From Methylomonas sp. EFPC3 (GTDB lineage: Bacteria > Pseudomonadota > Gammaproteobacteria > Methylococcales > Methylomonadaceae), in NCBI RefSeq assembly GCF_029643245.1, contig NZ_CP116398.1:186001-250000 (forward strand): 64,000 bases of DNA, written 5' to 3'. The notes below the pieces were generated by a model that made no database searches, was not told the origin of the DNA, and was given only the letters and a program-made list of their open reading frames with translations. The position numbers were made by a program, and so were the translations under genes. Position 1 is the first letter of the stretch. Every line of letters starts with the position of its first letter. Shown here one piece after another: positions 53,463 through 63,088 of this stretch.

Positions 53463-54512
53463 ATGAGTATTAAACTAGCCGACATCGAGATCGGACAAAG
53501 TCACAAGCCGTTCATTATTGCCGAAATGTCCGGCAACCATAACCAGTCGCTCGAGCGCGCATTGCAGATCGTCGAAGCGGCGGCGCGTTCCGGTGCGCAC
53601 GCGCTGAAGATCCAAACCTACACGGCCAATACCATGACGTTGGATTTGGATCAGGGCGAGTTTTTTATTTCGGACGACAAGTCGTTATGGCAGGGTACGT
53701 CACTCTATAAACTTTATCAGCAAGCTCACACGCCTTGGGAATGGCATAAGCCCATCTTCGACCGTTGCCGTGAATTGGGTATGATCGGTTTTTCGACACC
53801 ATTCGATTCGACCTCGGTCGATTTTTTGGAGACGTTGGATGTACCTTGCTACAAAATCGCCTCGTTCGAAAATATCGATCTGCCGTTGATACGCAAAGTG
53901 GCCGCCACTGGCAAGCCGATGATCGTTTCCACCGGCATGGCCAGCGTAGCCGAACTGGACGATACGGTGCGCGCCGCGCGCGCAGCCGGCTGCAACGACA
54001 TCGTGTTGTTGAAATGCACCAGTTCCTATCCCGCCACGCCGAAGAACACCAACATCCGCACCATTCCGCACCTGCGTGAATTGTTCGGCTGCGAAGTGGG
54101 TTTGTCCGACCATACCATGGGTACCGGCGTCGCCGTGGCCAGCGTGGCGTTGGGAGCCAGTGTCATCGAAAAGCACTTTACCCTGTGCCGCGCCGACGGC
54201 GGCGTCGATAGTGCATTTTCGCTGGAGCCCGCAGAAATGGCGGCATTGGTGGTCGAAACCGAGCGCGCCTGGCAAGCCTTGGGCGAAATCAGCTACGGCG
54301 TAACCGACGCCGAAAAAAAATCGCTGCAATTTCGGCGTTCTATTTACATCGCCCGCGACGTCGTGGCCGGCGAAGTTTTGACCAGCGAGAATTTGCGCTG
54401 CGTCAGGCCCGGTCTGGGATTGCCGCCCAAGTACTACGAAACCTTGCTGGGGCGCAAGGTCAACCGCGATGTGAAAATGGGTACGCCGATGTCCTGGGAT
54501 TTGCTCGGCTGA
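53463..54512 (+). CDS. pseI: Pseudaminic acid synthase PseI (NeuB family)
   Basis: A 349-residue NeuB-type synthase that condenses phosphoenolpyruvate with the six-carbon sugar. The TIM barrel spans about 1-275, with IIAEMSGNHNQ, KIQTYTANTM, GFSTPFDSTSVDFL and GLSDHTMG; the SAF/antifreeze-like domain forms the C-terminus (about 285-349, AGEVLTSENLRCVRPGLGL). The PseI-like opening and PseB/C/G neighbours favour pseudaminic acid over legionaminic or neuraminic acid. The ATG at 53463 follows GTAGGGA. Confidence 0.94.
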   Translation: MSIKLADIEIGQSHKPFIIAEMSGNHNQSLERALQIVEAAARSGAHALKIQTYTANTMTLDLDQGEFFISDDKSLWQGTSLYKLYQQAHTPWEWHKPIFDRCRELGMIGFSTPFDSTSVDFLETLDVPCYKIASFENIDLPLIRKVAATGKPMIVSTGMASVAELDDTVRAARAAGCNDIVLLKCTSSYPATPKNTNIRTIPHLRELFGCEVGLSDHTMGTGVAVASVALGASVIEKHFTLCRADGGVDSAFSLEPAEMAALVVETERAWQALGEISYGVTDAEKKSLQFRRSIYIARDVVAGEVLTSENLRCVRPGLGLPPKYYETLLGRKVNRDVKMGTPMSWDLLG

Positions 54513-54515
54513 GTA

Positions 54516-55586
54516 ATGGCGGAAATCGAACAACCTTGGTTGGATCGTTTACCTTTCGATCTCGATGAAGTTTTGGCGGCGGCGAATTTGCCGGCCCGGC
54601 CGTATTCAGAAAATCCAGGCAATTGGTGTAACGCGGCCGTGCGTGCCGAATATCTGCCGGTGGCCTATAGCAGGGCCATGATCGACTACCAGTTGGCATA
54701 TTGGCGCGGCGGCGGACAACCGCTATTCGACCTATCCCTCGTGCTTTACCAGGACAAGCATCCCTGCGGTATCTGGCCGTTGAGCTTTGTCGTCGCCGAT
54801 GGCGTGCGTCTCGGTAGCAACGGCGATGCGCTGTTGCCGCCGCTGTTCGTTGCCGGGCTGACGCCAAACGTCAGAAAAAAGCTGTTGCAAAGTTGCCTGG
54901 ATTTCGTCGATACGCTGGCGAGGAAATTTGATATCGGCCAATGGCAGTCGCTGGCTGCATTCGAAAATCAGTCCAGTGTCAGCGAATGGCAACACTTGGC
55001 TTTGTGCCGCGGTGCCACCGTTGCCTGCAGCTACGAATTGTTTATCGATTTACATCGTTCCGTTGCCGAGATTAAGTCCGGCTTTCGCAAGAGTTACCGG
55101 CCGTTGGTGTCGTTGGGTGCCAAACTGTGGCAGATTGCGGTTCTTGACGGCCGCGACGATCGGGTCTGGGACGAATTCAAAAATCTGCATCGCGAGGTCG
55201 CCGGCAGGGTGACGCGCAGCGACGACAGTTGGCGCTTGCAGCACGCAGCCGTCGCGTCCGGCGACGCGTTTCTGGTGTACCTGCGCGACGGCGCGCAACG
55301 CATGGTCGGCGGCGGTTTTTTTCAGGTGACCCGCGACGAAGCCGTATACGCGGTGGCTGCCTACGATAGGGCGCTATTCGACAAGCCTTTGGGGCATGCC
55401 GTGCAATACCGGGCCATAGAAGAAATGAAAAGCCGCGGCGTCCGTTGGTACAAAATCGGCGCCCGGCCCTATCCCGGCGATCAGCCGCCGCCCAGCGACA
55501 AGGAGCTGCGGATTGCCGAATTCAAACAGGGTTTTGCTTCACATATTTTTCCGTGCTTTCGCTTGACCGCCAGCCTATGCCATTGA
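54516..55586 (+). CDS. FemAB/GNAT-fold acyltransferase candidate
   Basis: A 356-residue protein starting four bases after the pseI stop. The second half (about 180-330) resembles the FemAB/GNAT fold: KSGFRKSYRPLVSLG, FKNLHREVAGRVTRSDDSW, GDAFLVYLRDGAQRMVGGGFFQVTRDEAVYAVAAYDRALFDKP and YRAIEEMKSRGVRWYKIGARP, which is the cofactor/substrate half of such proteins. It could fill the missing PseH N-acetyltransferase step or add another acyl group. It is far longer than PseH (~180 residues). The assignment is by fold pattern and position. Confidence 0.7.
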   Translation: MAEIEQPWLDRLPFDLDEVLAAANLPARPYSENPGNWCNAAVRAEYLPVAYSRAMIDYQLAYWRGGGQPLFDLSLVLYQDKHPCGIWPLSFVVADGVRLGSNGDALLPPLFVAGLTPNVRKKLLQSCLDFVDTLARKFDIGQWQSLAAFENQSSVSEWQHLALCRGATVACSYELFIDLHRSVAEIKSGFRKSYRPLVSLGAKLWQIAVLDGRDDRVWDEFKNLHREVAGRVTRSDDSWRLQHAAVASGDAFLVYLRDGAQRMVGGGFFQVTRDEAVYAVAAYDRALFDKPLGHAVQYRAIEEMKSRGVRWYKIGARPYPGDQPPPSDKELRIAEFKQGFASHIFPCFRLTASLCH

Positions 55587-55718
55587 TTTCTGAGTCCTGG
55601 AACCTGTCCTGCGAACAAACAGCCGTCTATCGTCTTTCCGTATGCACTCGATAACATTCAGCCCATTCCCTGCCAAAAACAGCGGCCGCAGATTTTCGAG
55701 CCGGCAAGGAGCTTGTTG

Positions 55719-56615
55719 ATGGCAAATGTTTCCATTGGCATCGTCTCTTATAACCGGCCGGAGTTGCTGAAACGGGCCATCGAATCGGCGACCTCGCAAA
55801 CCTACCGCGACGTGGAAATTGTCATTAGCGACAATGGCAGCACCGATCCGCTGGTCAGGCAAATTATCGAAGAATTTGCCGCTAACGACCCACGCATCAA
55901 GTGCCTGTTCCATCCGGTCAACCAAGGGGCGTTTTTTAATTTCCGGGCGGCCTTGAATGCCGCCACCGGCCGCTATTTCATCTGGCTGGCCGACGACGAT
56001 TATTGGTGCGCGGAGTATTTGGAACATATAGTGGCCACAGCCGAACAAAGCGGGGCGGCTTTGACCTATGGCCGTTGCGAGATAGTCGATGTCGACTTAG
56101 CTGGCGATGACCGACTGGTGAAGGAAATGAAAACGGCATTGGGCAGACTGGCCGCGATGACCAATTTCGTTCGTCTCGACACCGACGCCGTGTTTTACGG
56201 CCTGTTTCCTACCGCATTGGGCCGGAAATTGGCCGGGTTGTTGCGCTTTTGGCGGATACCGCCGAAGCTGGCCGTGGCTTGGCCGTTTCTTGAATATAAT
56301 TTCGTCAGTTACGCCTTTATTTTCGGCCTGTTGAGCTCGGGCGGATATTGCAACGCCAGTAGCGAAAATACCGTACATTTCGTCGGCGGCCGATCGCCTT
56401 TTCCGCATTCGCCAAGTTTGGGTTGGCGCCATCTGCTGCTGTTTCTAATGTACGTCTCGGTTCACCTGCAAATGGCGAGCCGGTTTGCCTATGCCGCGTA
56501 TGCGGCCGCCAGTTGGCCGGGTGTGATGTTCTCGCCGGTTGCGGTGGGTTATTTGTTTTGCCGCCGGCTCGGCATGATTTTGAGTCAAAGATTAAACACA
56601 CTGAGAAAGGTCTGA
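55719..56615 (+). CDS. Family 2 glycosyltransferase
   Basis: A 298-residue GT-A enzyme. VSIGIVSYNRPELLKRAIESATSQ, VIVISDNGSTDP and the DxD region WLADDDYW are clear; a C-terminal hydrophobic stretch (about 200-290) suggests membrane contact. It would transfer one of the sugars made in the locus. AAGGAGC precedes the ATG; in-frame TTG codons at 55713 and 55716 are less likely starts. The next gene starts one base after its stop. Confidence 0.9.
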   Translation: MANVSIGIVSYNRPELLKRAIESATSQTYRDVEIVISDNGSTDPLVRQIIEEFAANDPRIKCLFHPVNQGAFFNFRAALNAATGRYFIWLADDDYWCAEYLEHIVATAEQSGAALTYGRCEIVDVDLAGDDRLVKEMKTALGRLAAMTNFVRLDTDAVFYGLFPTALGRKLAGLLRFWRIPPKLAVAWPFLEYNFVSYAFIFGLLSSGGYCNASSENTVHFVGGRSPFPHSPSLGWRHLLLFLMYVSVHLQMASRFAYAAYAAASWPGVMFSPVAVGYLFCRRLGMILSQRLNTLRKV

Positions 56616-56616
56616 A

Positions 56617-57489
56617 ATGAGCGTAAAAACCAAATTCAAGGATTGGCTGTATACAAACTATCCGGGGTCGAAGCAAAAAGTGGAAAACTTTTTTGCCGAT
56701 GCACCACTGTTGCGGAGATTGTTGCGCGTCGGCTTTACCCCGACTTTTCAGGGTTGGGGTATGTCGACCTTTACCCATACGCCGTGGGGCAGTGCGACCG
56801 ATCTGGGCGACATAGAACAGGCTTTCAACGAAACCTGCGGCCAGTTAACCGAACTGGTTAAAAACGACGGATTCAAACTGACCCAATTCAAGCCGGCCGA
56901 ACGGTTGAGCATGTTGAATTCGTTGATGTGGCGGCATTACATCGTCTTCTGGAGCGCCACTTTTGCCGCCAAATACGCGCCGCGCGGGACGCATAATTTT
57001 GTCGAATGCGGAGTTTGCGACGGTCTGACTTCATTTTTTGCATTGAGTGCCGCATCCGGCTGCGGTAACGATTGGGGCGCTTATTTGTACGATGCTTGGG
57101 AGGCGATGCGCGGGGATTTGCTGTTGGATAGCGAGAAAGCCAATCAGGGGGAATACGGCTACCTGAATGTCGATGTGACTCGGGCCAATCTGGCCAAGTT
57201 TGGCGATAGGGTTCGCTTCAACAAGGGTTATATCCCCGAATCGTTTGCCCAATCGGAAAATCCCGAGGCGATTGTGTGGATACATATCGATTTGAATTCC
57301 GCGACGCCGACCATTGCCGCGCTCGACTTTTTTTGGCCGCGCATGGTTTCGGGCGGGGTGGTGTTGTTCGACGATTATGCATGGGCCGGTTACGAGGACA
57401 CCCGCAATTTAATCCTGCAATGGTTGAAAGGCAAGGAAGGCACGCTGCTGCCGTTGCCTACCGGGCAAGCGTTGATCTTTAAACGCTGA
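56617..57489 (+). CDS. TylF/MycF-like sugar O-methyltransferase
   Basis: A 290-residue methyltransferase of the TylF family. FVECGVCDGLTSFF is the SAM-binding motif, and IHIDLNSATPTIAALDFFWPRMVSGGVVLFDDYAWAGYEDTR carries the metal-binding Asp residues of this Mg-dependent group. Family members methylate sugar hydroxyls. It sits between the glycosyltransferase and the ABC exporter, so it may cap or decorate a glycan before export. Confidence 0.86.
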   Translation: MSVKTKFKDWLYTNYPGSKQKVENFFADAPLLRRLLRVGFTPTFQGWGMSTFTHTPWGSATDLGDIEQAFNETCGQLTELVKNDGFKLTQFKPAERLSMLNSLMWRHYIVFWSATFAAKYAPRGTHNFVECGVCDGLTSFFALSAASGCGNDWGAYLYDAWEAMRGDLLLDSEKANQGEYGYLNVDVTRANLAKFGDRVRFNKGYIPESFAQSENPEAIVWIHIDLNSATPTIAALDFFWPRMVSGGVVLFDDYAWAGYEDTRNLILQWLKGKEGTLLPLPTGQALIFKR

Positions 57490-57531
57490 TCGCGGAAGCG
57501 AGCCGATGGGCTGTCGTTTTAAGGAGCAAAA

Positions 57532-59313
57532 ATGCGCTTTTTGATGCTGGTTTTCAGAATCATTCCGGAAGATTGGCATCGGCGGTTTTTTGGCCTGGTT
57601 GCGTTGTATCTGTTGTTGGGCGTGTTCGAGATGCTTGGCGTAGCCTCGATCATGCCGTTCGTCGCCTTGTTGTCCGATCCTGCGGCACTGACCAAATCCT
57701 CGACCGGCCAGTTGTTCGCGCTGGTCAGTCCCGTACCGTTGGAGCAGATACCGGTACACGTGGTGGGTCTGGTCGTACTGTTTTTGTTCGTGTTCGGCAA
57801 TCTGCTCGGCCTAGCGTCGATGTGGTTGTCGATCCGGTTTTCGGCGCAGTTGGGTGTCAGATTGGCCGGCGAATTATCGCTGAGCTTTTTCGCCAGGGGC
57901 TTGCCGTTTTTGCGGTCGCAGAACCCGACGATTCATGCCAATTACGTGGTCAGAGAAATCGATAGAGCGGTGTCGGGCGGCATCCTGCAATTGTGCCTGA
58001 TCGTAAGTAAAACCTTTCAGGTTGCCTTGGTCGTTGTGCTGCTGGCTTTGGTCTCGCTGTTGTTTTCCGCGGTTTTCGGGTTAGCGGCCATCATCATGTA
58101 CTCGTTGTTCTTTCGCGTGTTGCGAAAGAAAATGGCCGGAGCCGGCGAGGCGATTTTGCACGCTACCGGAAATGCCACCCGCGCGGCCACCGATCTGTTC
58201 GCTTCCGCTAAGGAGGTGTTGGTACGCGGCAATCTGAACTACTTTGTTGACGGCGTTTGCGGTTGGTTGGATGAGTACCATCATGCTGATCAGGTTTCCA
58301 GGGTTTATCCGATGGTCCCCAAATACCTGATAGAACTGCTGGCATTTTCGATGTTGCTGTCCTTGCCGATCTACCGTTCCTGGAGCGGCGGCGAATACCG
58401 TTCGCTGGTACCGTTCATCGCCTTGTTCGCTTACGCCGGCTACCGTCTGCTGCCGAATTTGCAGCAGGTTTACGCCAGTCTGAGTATTCTGAAATTCAAT
58501 GCCGCTGCGGTCGAATATCTCGGCCAATGTCTGGCGGAAGCCAGGGCGCGGACGGCGGGTGTCACCAGGATAGAGCACTTCGGCCGGAGCATCGTCTTCG
58601 AAAATGTGGCCTATACCTATCCGGGCAGCGATAGCCCGGCGCTTGCCGGCGTGTCGTTGCAAATCGCTGTTGGCGAAAAGGTGGCGATTGTCGGTGTTTC
58701 CGGGAGCGGCAAAACCACCATGCTCGATTTGATCCTGGGTTTGGTGCCGGCTGCAAGCGGAACGATTGCGATCGACGGGATCGAACTTGCCGATCAACGA
58801 TTGTCATGGGCGACCGAATTGGTCGGCTACGCGCCGCAAGCGCCGCTGATCTTGGGTGCCTCGGTTGCCGAGAATATCGCGTTCGGCATTCCGGCCGATG
58901 CCATCGATCTACGGCGCTGCCGCGAGGTCGCCGATTTTGCATTAGCCGGCGACGTGGTCGGCAATTTGCCGCGCGGTATGGCTACGGTCCTGGGCGGAGA
59001 CGGCGTGGCGCTTTCCGGCGGCGAAGCCCAGCGTATATCGATCGCCCGCGCCTTGTACCACGACCCGCAAATCGTTGTGCTCGACGAGCCGTCCAGCGCC
59101 TTGGACCCGGTATTGTCGGCCCGCCTGTTCGAAAAATTGTGCGCGACCGATTTTCAGAAAACGGTAGTCGCGGTGACTCATAACTGGGACGTTCTGCCTG
59201 GGTTCGACAAGATTGTCTTGATGGACGCCGGCCGCTTGGCCGCGATCGGCAGCTATGCCGAGGTGGCGCCGCTGGTCGAGGAACTGCGCAAGCGCGAGCC
59301 GGCCGAAGGTTGA
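57532..59313 (+). CDS. ABC exporter, fused permease-ATPase (MsbA-like)
   Basis: A 593-residue half-transporter. The N-terminal membrane domain (about 1-320) has roughly six helices; the ATPase domain (about 340-590) has Walker A GVSGSGKTT, signature LSGGEAQR, Walker B IVVLDEPSSALD and the H loop VAVTHNWD. By position it probably flips a lipid-linked sugar or glycan made in the locus. PglK-like flippases have the same architecture. GGAGCAAAAATG supplies the start. Confidence 0.92.
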   Translation: MRFLMLVFRIIPEDWHRRFFGLVALYLLLGVFEMLGVASIMPFVALLSDPAALTKSSTGQLFALVSPVPLEQIPVHVVGLVVLFLFVFGNLLGLASMWLSIRFSAQLGVRLAGELSLSFFARGLPFLRSQNPTIHANYVVREIDRAVSGGILQLCLIVSKTFQVALVVVLLALVSLLFSAVFGLAAIIMYSLFFRVLRKKMAGAGEAILHATGNATRAATDLFASAKEVLVRGNLNYFVDGVCGWLDEYHHADQVSRVYPMVPKYLIELLAFSMLLSLPIYRSWSGGEYRSLVPFIALFAYAGYRLLPNLQQVYASLSILKFNAAAVEYLGQCLAEARARTAGVTRIEHFGRSIVFENVAYTYPGSDSPALAGVSLQIAVGEKVAIVGVSGSGKTTMLDLILGLVPAASGTIAIDGIELADQRLSWATELVGYAPQAPLILGASVAENIAFGIPADAIDLRRCREVADFALAGDVVGNLPRGMATVLGGDGVALSGGEAQRISIARALYHDPQIVVLDEPSSALDPVLSARLFEKLCATDFQKTVVAVTHNWDVLPGFDKIVLMDAGRLAAIGSYAEVAPLVEELRKREPAEG

Positions 59314-59466
59314 CCGACCTGGGAATCCACAAATTTCGCAGGTGAAAGCCGGCGGCCTATCGTGTATCATCCACCGTTTTTTCTTTAGCTCGCTCGCGTT
59401 GAAAAATAAAATGGTGCGTCCGTTACAGCCCCGCCGATTGGCTGCCGACCTTTTTAAAGTTGATTC

Positions 59467-60252
59467 ATGAAAGCAGTCATTCTGGCCGGCGGGCTCGGTA
59501 CCCGCATCAGCGAAGAAACCGTTTCCCGCCCCAAACCGATGATCGAAATCGGCGGCAAGCCGATTCTGTGGCACATCATGAAGATATACTCCGCGCATGG
59601 CATTAACGAGTTTATCGTGTGCTGCGGTTACAAGGGATATGTCATCAAGGAGTATTTCGCCAATTATTTTCTGCATATGTCGGACGTCACCTTCGACATG
59701 CAGAAAAACCAAATGGAAGTCCACCACCGCTACGCCGAACCTTGGCGGGTGACACTGGTCGACACCGGCGACGACACCATGACCGGCGGCCGCTTGAAAC
59801 GGGTCGCCGCCTATCTGCAAAACGAAACGGCATTTTGTTTCACCTACGGCGACGGCGACGGCGTGGCCGATGTCGATATTTCCGCTGCGATTCGTTTTCA
59901 TCAAGAGCACGGCAAGTTGGCCACCGTCACCGCGGTCCAGCCTGCCGGGCGCTACGGCGCCTTGGATTTGGCCGGGACCCGGGTCAAAGGCTTCATGGAA
60001 AAACCGAAAGGCGACGGCGGCTGGATCAACGGCGGTTTCTTCGTGTTATCCCCCGAGTGCGTGCAATACATCGACGGCGATGCAACCCACTGGGAGGCCG
60101 AGCCATTGACCCGTTTGGCGCAGCAAAGCCAACTGATGGCTTTCGAACACGCCGGCTTTTGGCAACCGATGGATACGCTACGCGACAAGAATCAGCTCGA
60201 GGAGTTGTGGCAATCCGGGGCCGCACCGTGGAAGGTTTGGCATGAATCCTGA
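59467..60252 (+). CDS. rfbF: Glucose-1-phosphate cytidylyltransferase
   Basis: A 261-residue enzyme making CDP-glucose. It begins [36 protein letters not shown], with [13 protein letters not shown] and [11 protein letters not shown] further in, matching RfbF. It opens the CDP-sugar branch and overlaps rfbG by 11 bases. A 153-base gap after the ABC exporter could hold a promoter. Confidence 0.96.
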   Translation: MKAVILAGGLGTRISEETVSRPKPMIEIGGKPILWHIMKIYSAHGINEFIVCCGYKGYVIKEYFANYFLHMSDVTFDMQKNQMEVHHRYAEPWRVTLVDTGDDTMTGGRLKRVAAYLQNETAFCFTYGDGDGVADVDISAAIRFHQEHGKLATVTAVQPAGRYGALDLAGTRVKGFMEKPKGDGGWINGGFFVLSPECVQYIDGDATHWEAEPLTRLAQQSQLMAFEHAGFWQPMDTLRDKNQLEELWQSGAAPWKVWHES

Positions 60253-61318
60253 ATTCTGGCAAGGCAAGCGGGTGTTCGTCACCGGCCATACCGGTTTCAA
60301 AGGTTCCTGGTTGACGATGCTGTTGCATTCGTTGGGGGCGACGGTTTATGGCTATGCCTTGCCTCCGGCCACTGCACCGGCGCTGTTTGTCGAGGCCGGC
60401 GTGGAATCGCTGCTCGCCGCGCATGTATTGGGGGATATTCGTGATTTACCTGCTTTGGCGACCGCGCTGGACCAGGCCCGGCCCGATATCGTCTTGCATC
60501 TGGCGGCCCAACCCTTGGTACGCTATTCCTACCGCGAGCCGGTCGAGACTTTTCAGGTCAACGTGCTGGGAACGGTAAATTTACTGGAGGCGGTGCGTCG
60601 GCAAAGCACGGTCCGCGCCGTTGTCAACGTGACCACCGACAAGTGTTACGAAAATCGCGAGTGGCTGTGGCCCTACCGCGAGAACGAAGCCATGGGCGGC
60701 CGCGATCCTTATTCGGCCAGCAAAGGCTGCGCGGAATTGGTGACGGCGGCTTACCGGGCGTCGTTTCTGGCGCAGGCTGGTGTGCATTTGGCGTCGGCCC
60801 GTGCCGGCAACGTGATCGGCGGCGGCGACTGGGCGGAAGACCGTTTGCTTCCGGACGCGCTGCGTGCATTGGACCGCGGCGAAGAATTGGTGATTCGGGC
60901 ACCGAATGCGACGCGGCCCTGGCAACATGTGTTGGAACCGCTATCCGGTTATTTGGCGTTGGCCGAGCATTTATTCGAGCATGGCGAGGCGTTCGCCGAG
61001 GGCTGGAATTTCGGACCGCACGAACAGGACGCCAAGCCGGTGGCCTGGGTGCTGGGCGAATTGGCGGGGTGCTTCCCGACTCTGAATTGGCGCTCAGAAC
61101 CCAGCGATCTCCACGAAGCGCATTTTCTGAGCCTGGACAGCAGCAAAGCCCGGCAGCGTTTGGCTTGGCAACCGCGCTGGCGTTTGCAGATTGCCATCGA
61201 AAAAACTGCCGCCTGGCACCAAGCTTGGCGCAACGGCGAGGACATGGACGAGTTCAGTGCCGGACAAATTCGGGACTACCGGCAAGCGCCGCATGGAGAC
61301 GGTCTTGGCGCAATTTGA
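60242..61318 (+). CDS. rfbG: CDP-glucose 4,6-dehydratase
   Basis: A 358-residue SDR that converts CDP-glucose to CDP-4-keto-6-deoxyglucose. The cofactor loop [14 protein letters not shown], the [11 protein letters not shown] catalytic segment and [10 protein letters not shown] (Tyr/Lys) identify the family. This intermediate leads to 3,6-dideoxyhexoses or to branched 6-deoxyhexoses; the genes that follow favour the branched route. The epimerase gene overlaps its end by 26 bases. Confidence 0.95.
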   Translation: MNPEFWQGKRVFVTGHTGFKGSWLTMLLHSLGATVYGYALPPATAPALFVEAGVESLLAAHVLGDIRDLPALATALDQARPDIVLHLAAQPLVRYSYREPVETFQVNVLGTVNLLEAVRRQSTVRAVVNVTTDKCYENREWLWPYRENEAMGGRDPYSASKGCAELVTAAYRASFLAQAGVHLASARAGNVIGGGDWAEDRLLPDALRALDRGEELVIRAPNATRPWQHVLEPLSGYLALAEHLFEHGEAFAEGWNFGPHEQDAKPVAWVLGELAGCFPTLNWRSEPSDLHEAHFLSLDSSKARQRLAWQPRWRLQIAIEKTAAWHQAWRNGEDMDEFSAGQIRDYRQAPHGDGLGAI

Positions 61319-61865
61319 AGTCGTCGCGACGCCTTTGGCCGGATTGAAATTGATTCGGCGACGCTGTTCGGAAGATAGCCGAGGTTATTTTTCCCGGTTT
61401 TTCTGCGCGGACGAATTAAACGCTGCCGGCTTTTCCGAACCGATCTCTCAGATCAACCAGACGCTGACTCGCCGCCGCGGTACGGTCAGGGGCCTGCATT
61501 TCCAGTATTCGCCCCACGCCGAGACCAAACTGGTCAGTTGCCTGCGCGGGCGGATATTCGATGTTGCGGTCGATTTGCGCAGCGGTTCGCCGACCTTTCT
61601 ACACTGGTACGGCGTGGAGTTGTCAGCTAATAACCGCGAGTCGCTGCTGATTCCGCAAGGTTTCGCCCACGGTTTCCAGACTTTGGAGGACGACTGCGAA
61701 TTGTTGTATTTGCATAGCGCCGCCTATGCGCCGAGTGCGGAAGGCGCGTTGCATGCGTTGGAGCCGAGAGTGGCTATCGACTGGCCGTTGGCGATTACCG
61801 AAATGTCCGAGCGCGACCGGCAACACTCAAACCTACCATCTGATTTTCAAGGTATCGAGCTATGA
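61293..61865 (+). CDS. RfbC-like sugar 3,5- or 3-epimerase
   Basis: A 190-residue cupin epimerase related to RfbC. The catalytic His is in VRGLHFQ and the conserved IPQGFAHGF follows. In this operon it should act on a CDP-4-keto-6-deoxy sugar rather than the dTDP form. The ATG at 61293 lies within the end of rfbG. A paralogue for rhamnose sits 18 kb upstream. Confidence 0.9.
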   Translation: METVLAQFEVVATPLAGLKLIRRRCSEDSRGYFSRFFCADELNAAGFSEPISQINQTLTRRRGTVRGLHFQYSPHAETKLVSCLRGRIFDVAVDLRSGSPTFLHWYGVELSANNRESLLIPQGFAHGFQTLEDDCELLYLHSAAYAPSAEGALHALEPRVAIDWPLAITEMSERDRQHSNLPSDFQGIEL

Positions 61866-63088
61866 AATGCCGTCATTGCGGTTCCGAACTCTCTCTGCCG
61901 CTGATCGATCTGGGCAGTGCGCCGCCTTCGAATTCCTATCTGACCGCCGAAACCTTGCATGCCCCAGAACGCTGGTACCCGCTGCGGGTACTGGTCTGCC
62001 AGCAGTGCTGGTTGGTACAGACCGAGGACTATGCCCATTGCGCCGAATTTTTTTCGGCCGATTACGCCTATTTCAGTTCGTTCTCGTCGACCTGGCTGCA
62101 ACACGCCGAAAATTACGTCGCGGCGATGGTCCGGCGTTTCGGTCTGTATGCCGGGTCGTTGGTGGTGGAAGTGGCCTCGAACGATGGTTATTTGTTGCAA
62201 TATGTTCAGGCACGCGGCATTGGCGCCCTGGGTATCGAGCCGACTGCGAGCACTGCGCAAGCTGCCCGCGATAAGGGCTTGCGAATAGTAGAGGCGTTTT
62301 TCGGCGCGCAATTGGCCGAGCGGCTGGTTGCGGAAGGCGTCCGGGCCGATTTGATGGCCGCGAACAATGTGCTGGCGCATGTCCCCGACATTAACGATTT
62401 CGTCCGCGGCTTCGCGGTGTTGCTGAAGCCGGCCGGGGTTGCGACCTTCGAGTTTCCGCACTTGCTGAATCTTATCGAAAGCAATCAGTTCGATACGATT
62501 TACCACGAGCACTTTTCCTACCTGTCGCTGACCGCCGTGCAGCGCATATTCGCGGAAAACGGTTTGACGGTATTCGATGTCGAGGAATTACCGACCCATG
62601 GCGGCAGCTTGCGGGTGTTTGCCCAGCGCACCGCCGACGGCGCACAGCCGGTCGAGCCAGCCGTGGCCGAGTTATTGCGGCGCGAGGTTCAGGCCGGCAT
62701 GGCCGGGGTGGCTTTTTACGCCGGATTCCAGAAGCGGGCCGATGCGTTGAAGAACGATCTGCTAAGCTTTTTGTTGGACGCGGCCCGCAATGGCAAGAAA
62801 GTTGCGGCTTACGGCGCAGCGGCCAAAGGCAACACCTTGCTCAATTACGCCGGCGTGCGCCCGGATCTGATTGCCTATGTCGTCGACCGCAATCCGGCCA
62901 AGCAAGGCAAATGGCTGCCCGGCAGTCGGATACCGATTGTCGACGAGCAGCATTTGCAACGCGACAAGCCCGATTATGTGCTGATATTGCCGTGGAATTT
63001 GCAGCGCGAAGTGGTTGCGCAACTCGATTACGTGCGGGATTGGGGCGGCCGTTTCGCCATTGCCGTGCCGGAGTTAACGGTCCTCTAA
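61862..63088 (+). CDS. Sugar C-methyltransferase
   Basis: A 408-residue methyltransferase of the TylC3/NovU group. The N-terminal zinc site is C3, C6, C46, C49; SAM motif I is VVEVASNDGYLLQY, and FEFPHLLN...YHEHFSYLS contains the catalytic Tyr/His/Glu region; the C-terminal Rossmann-like half starts AAYGAAAKGNTLLNY. These enzymes add a methyl group to C3 or C5 of keto-deoxy sugars. In the operon it should make a branched CDP-sugar. Four-base overlap with the epimerase gene. Confidence 0.93.
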   Translation: MKCRHCGSELSLPLIDLGSAPPSNSYLTAETLHAPERWYPLRVLVCQQCWLVQTEDYAHCAEFFSADYAYFSSFSSTWLQHAENYVAAMVRRFGLYAGSLVVEVASNDGYLLQYVQARGIGALGIEPTASTAQAARDKGLRIVEAFFGAQLAERLVAEGVRADLMAANNVLAHVPDINDFVRGFAVLLKPAGVATFEFPHLLNLIESNQFDTIYHEHFSYLSLTAVQRIFAENGLTVFDVEELPTHGGSLRVFAQRTADGAQPVEPAVAELLRREVQAGMAGVAFYAGFQKRADALKNDLLSFLLDAARNGKKVAAYGAAAKGNTLLNYAGVRPDLIAYVVDRNPAKQGKWLPGSRIPIVDEQHLQRDKPDYVLILPWNLQREVVAQLDYVRDWGGRFAIAVPELTVL

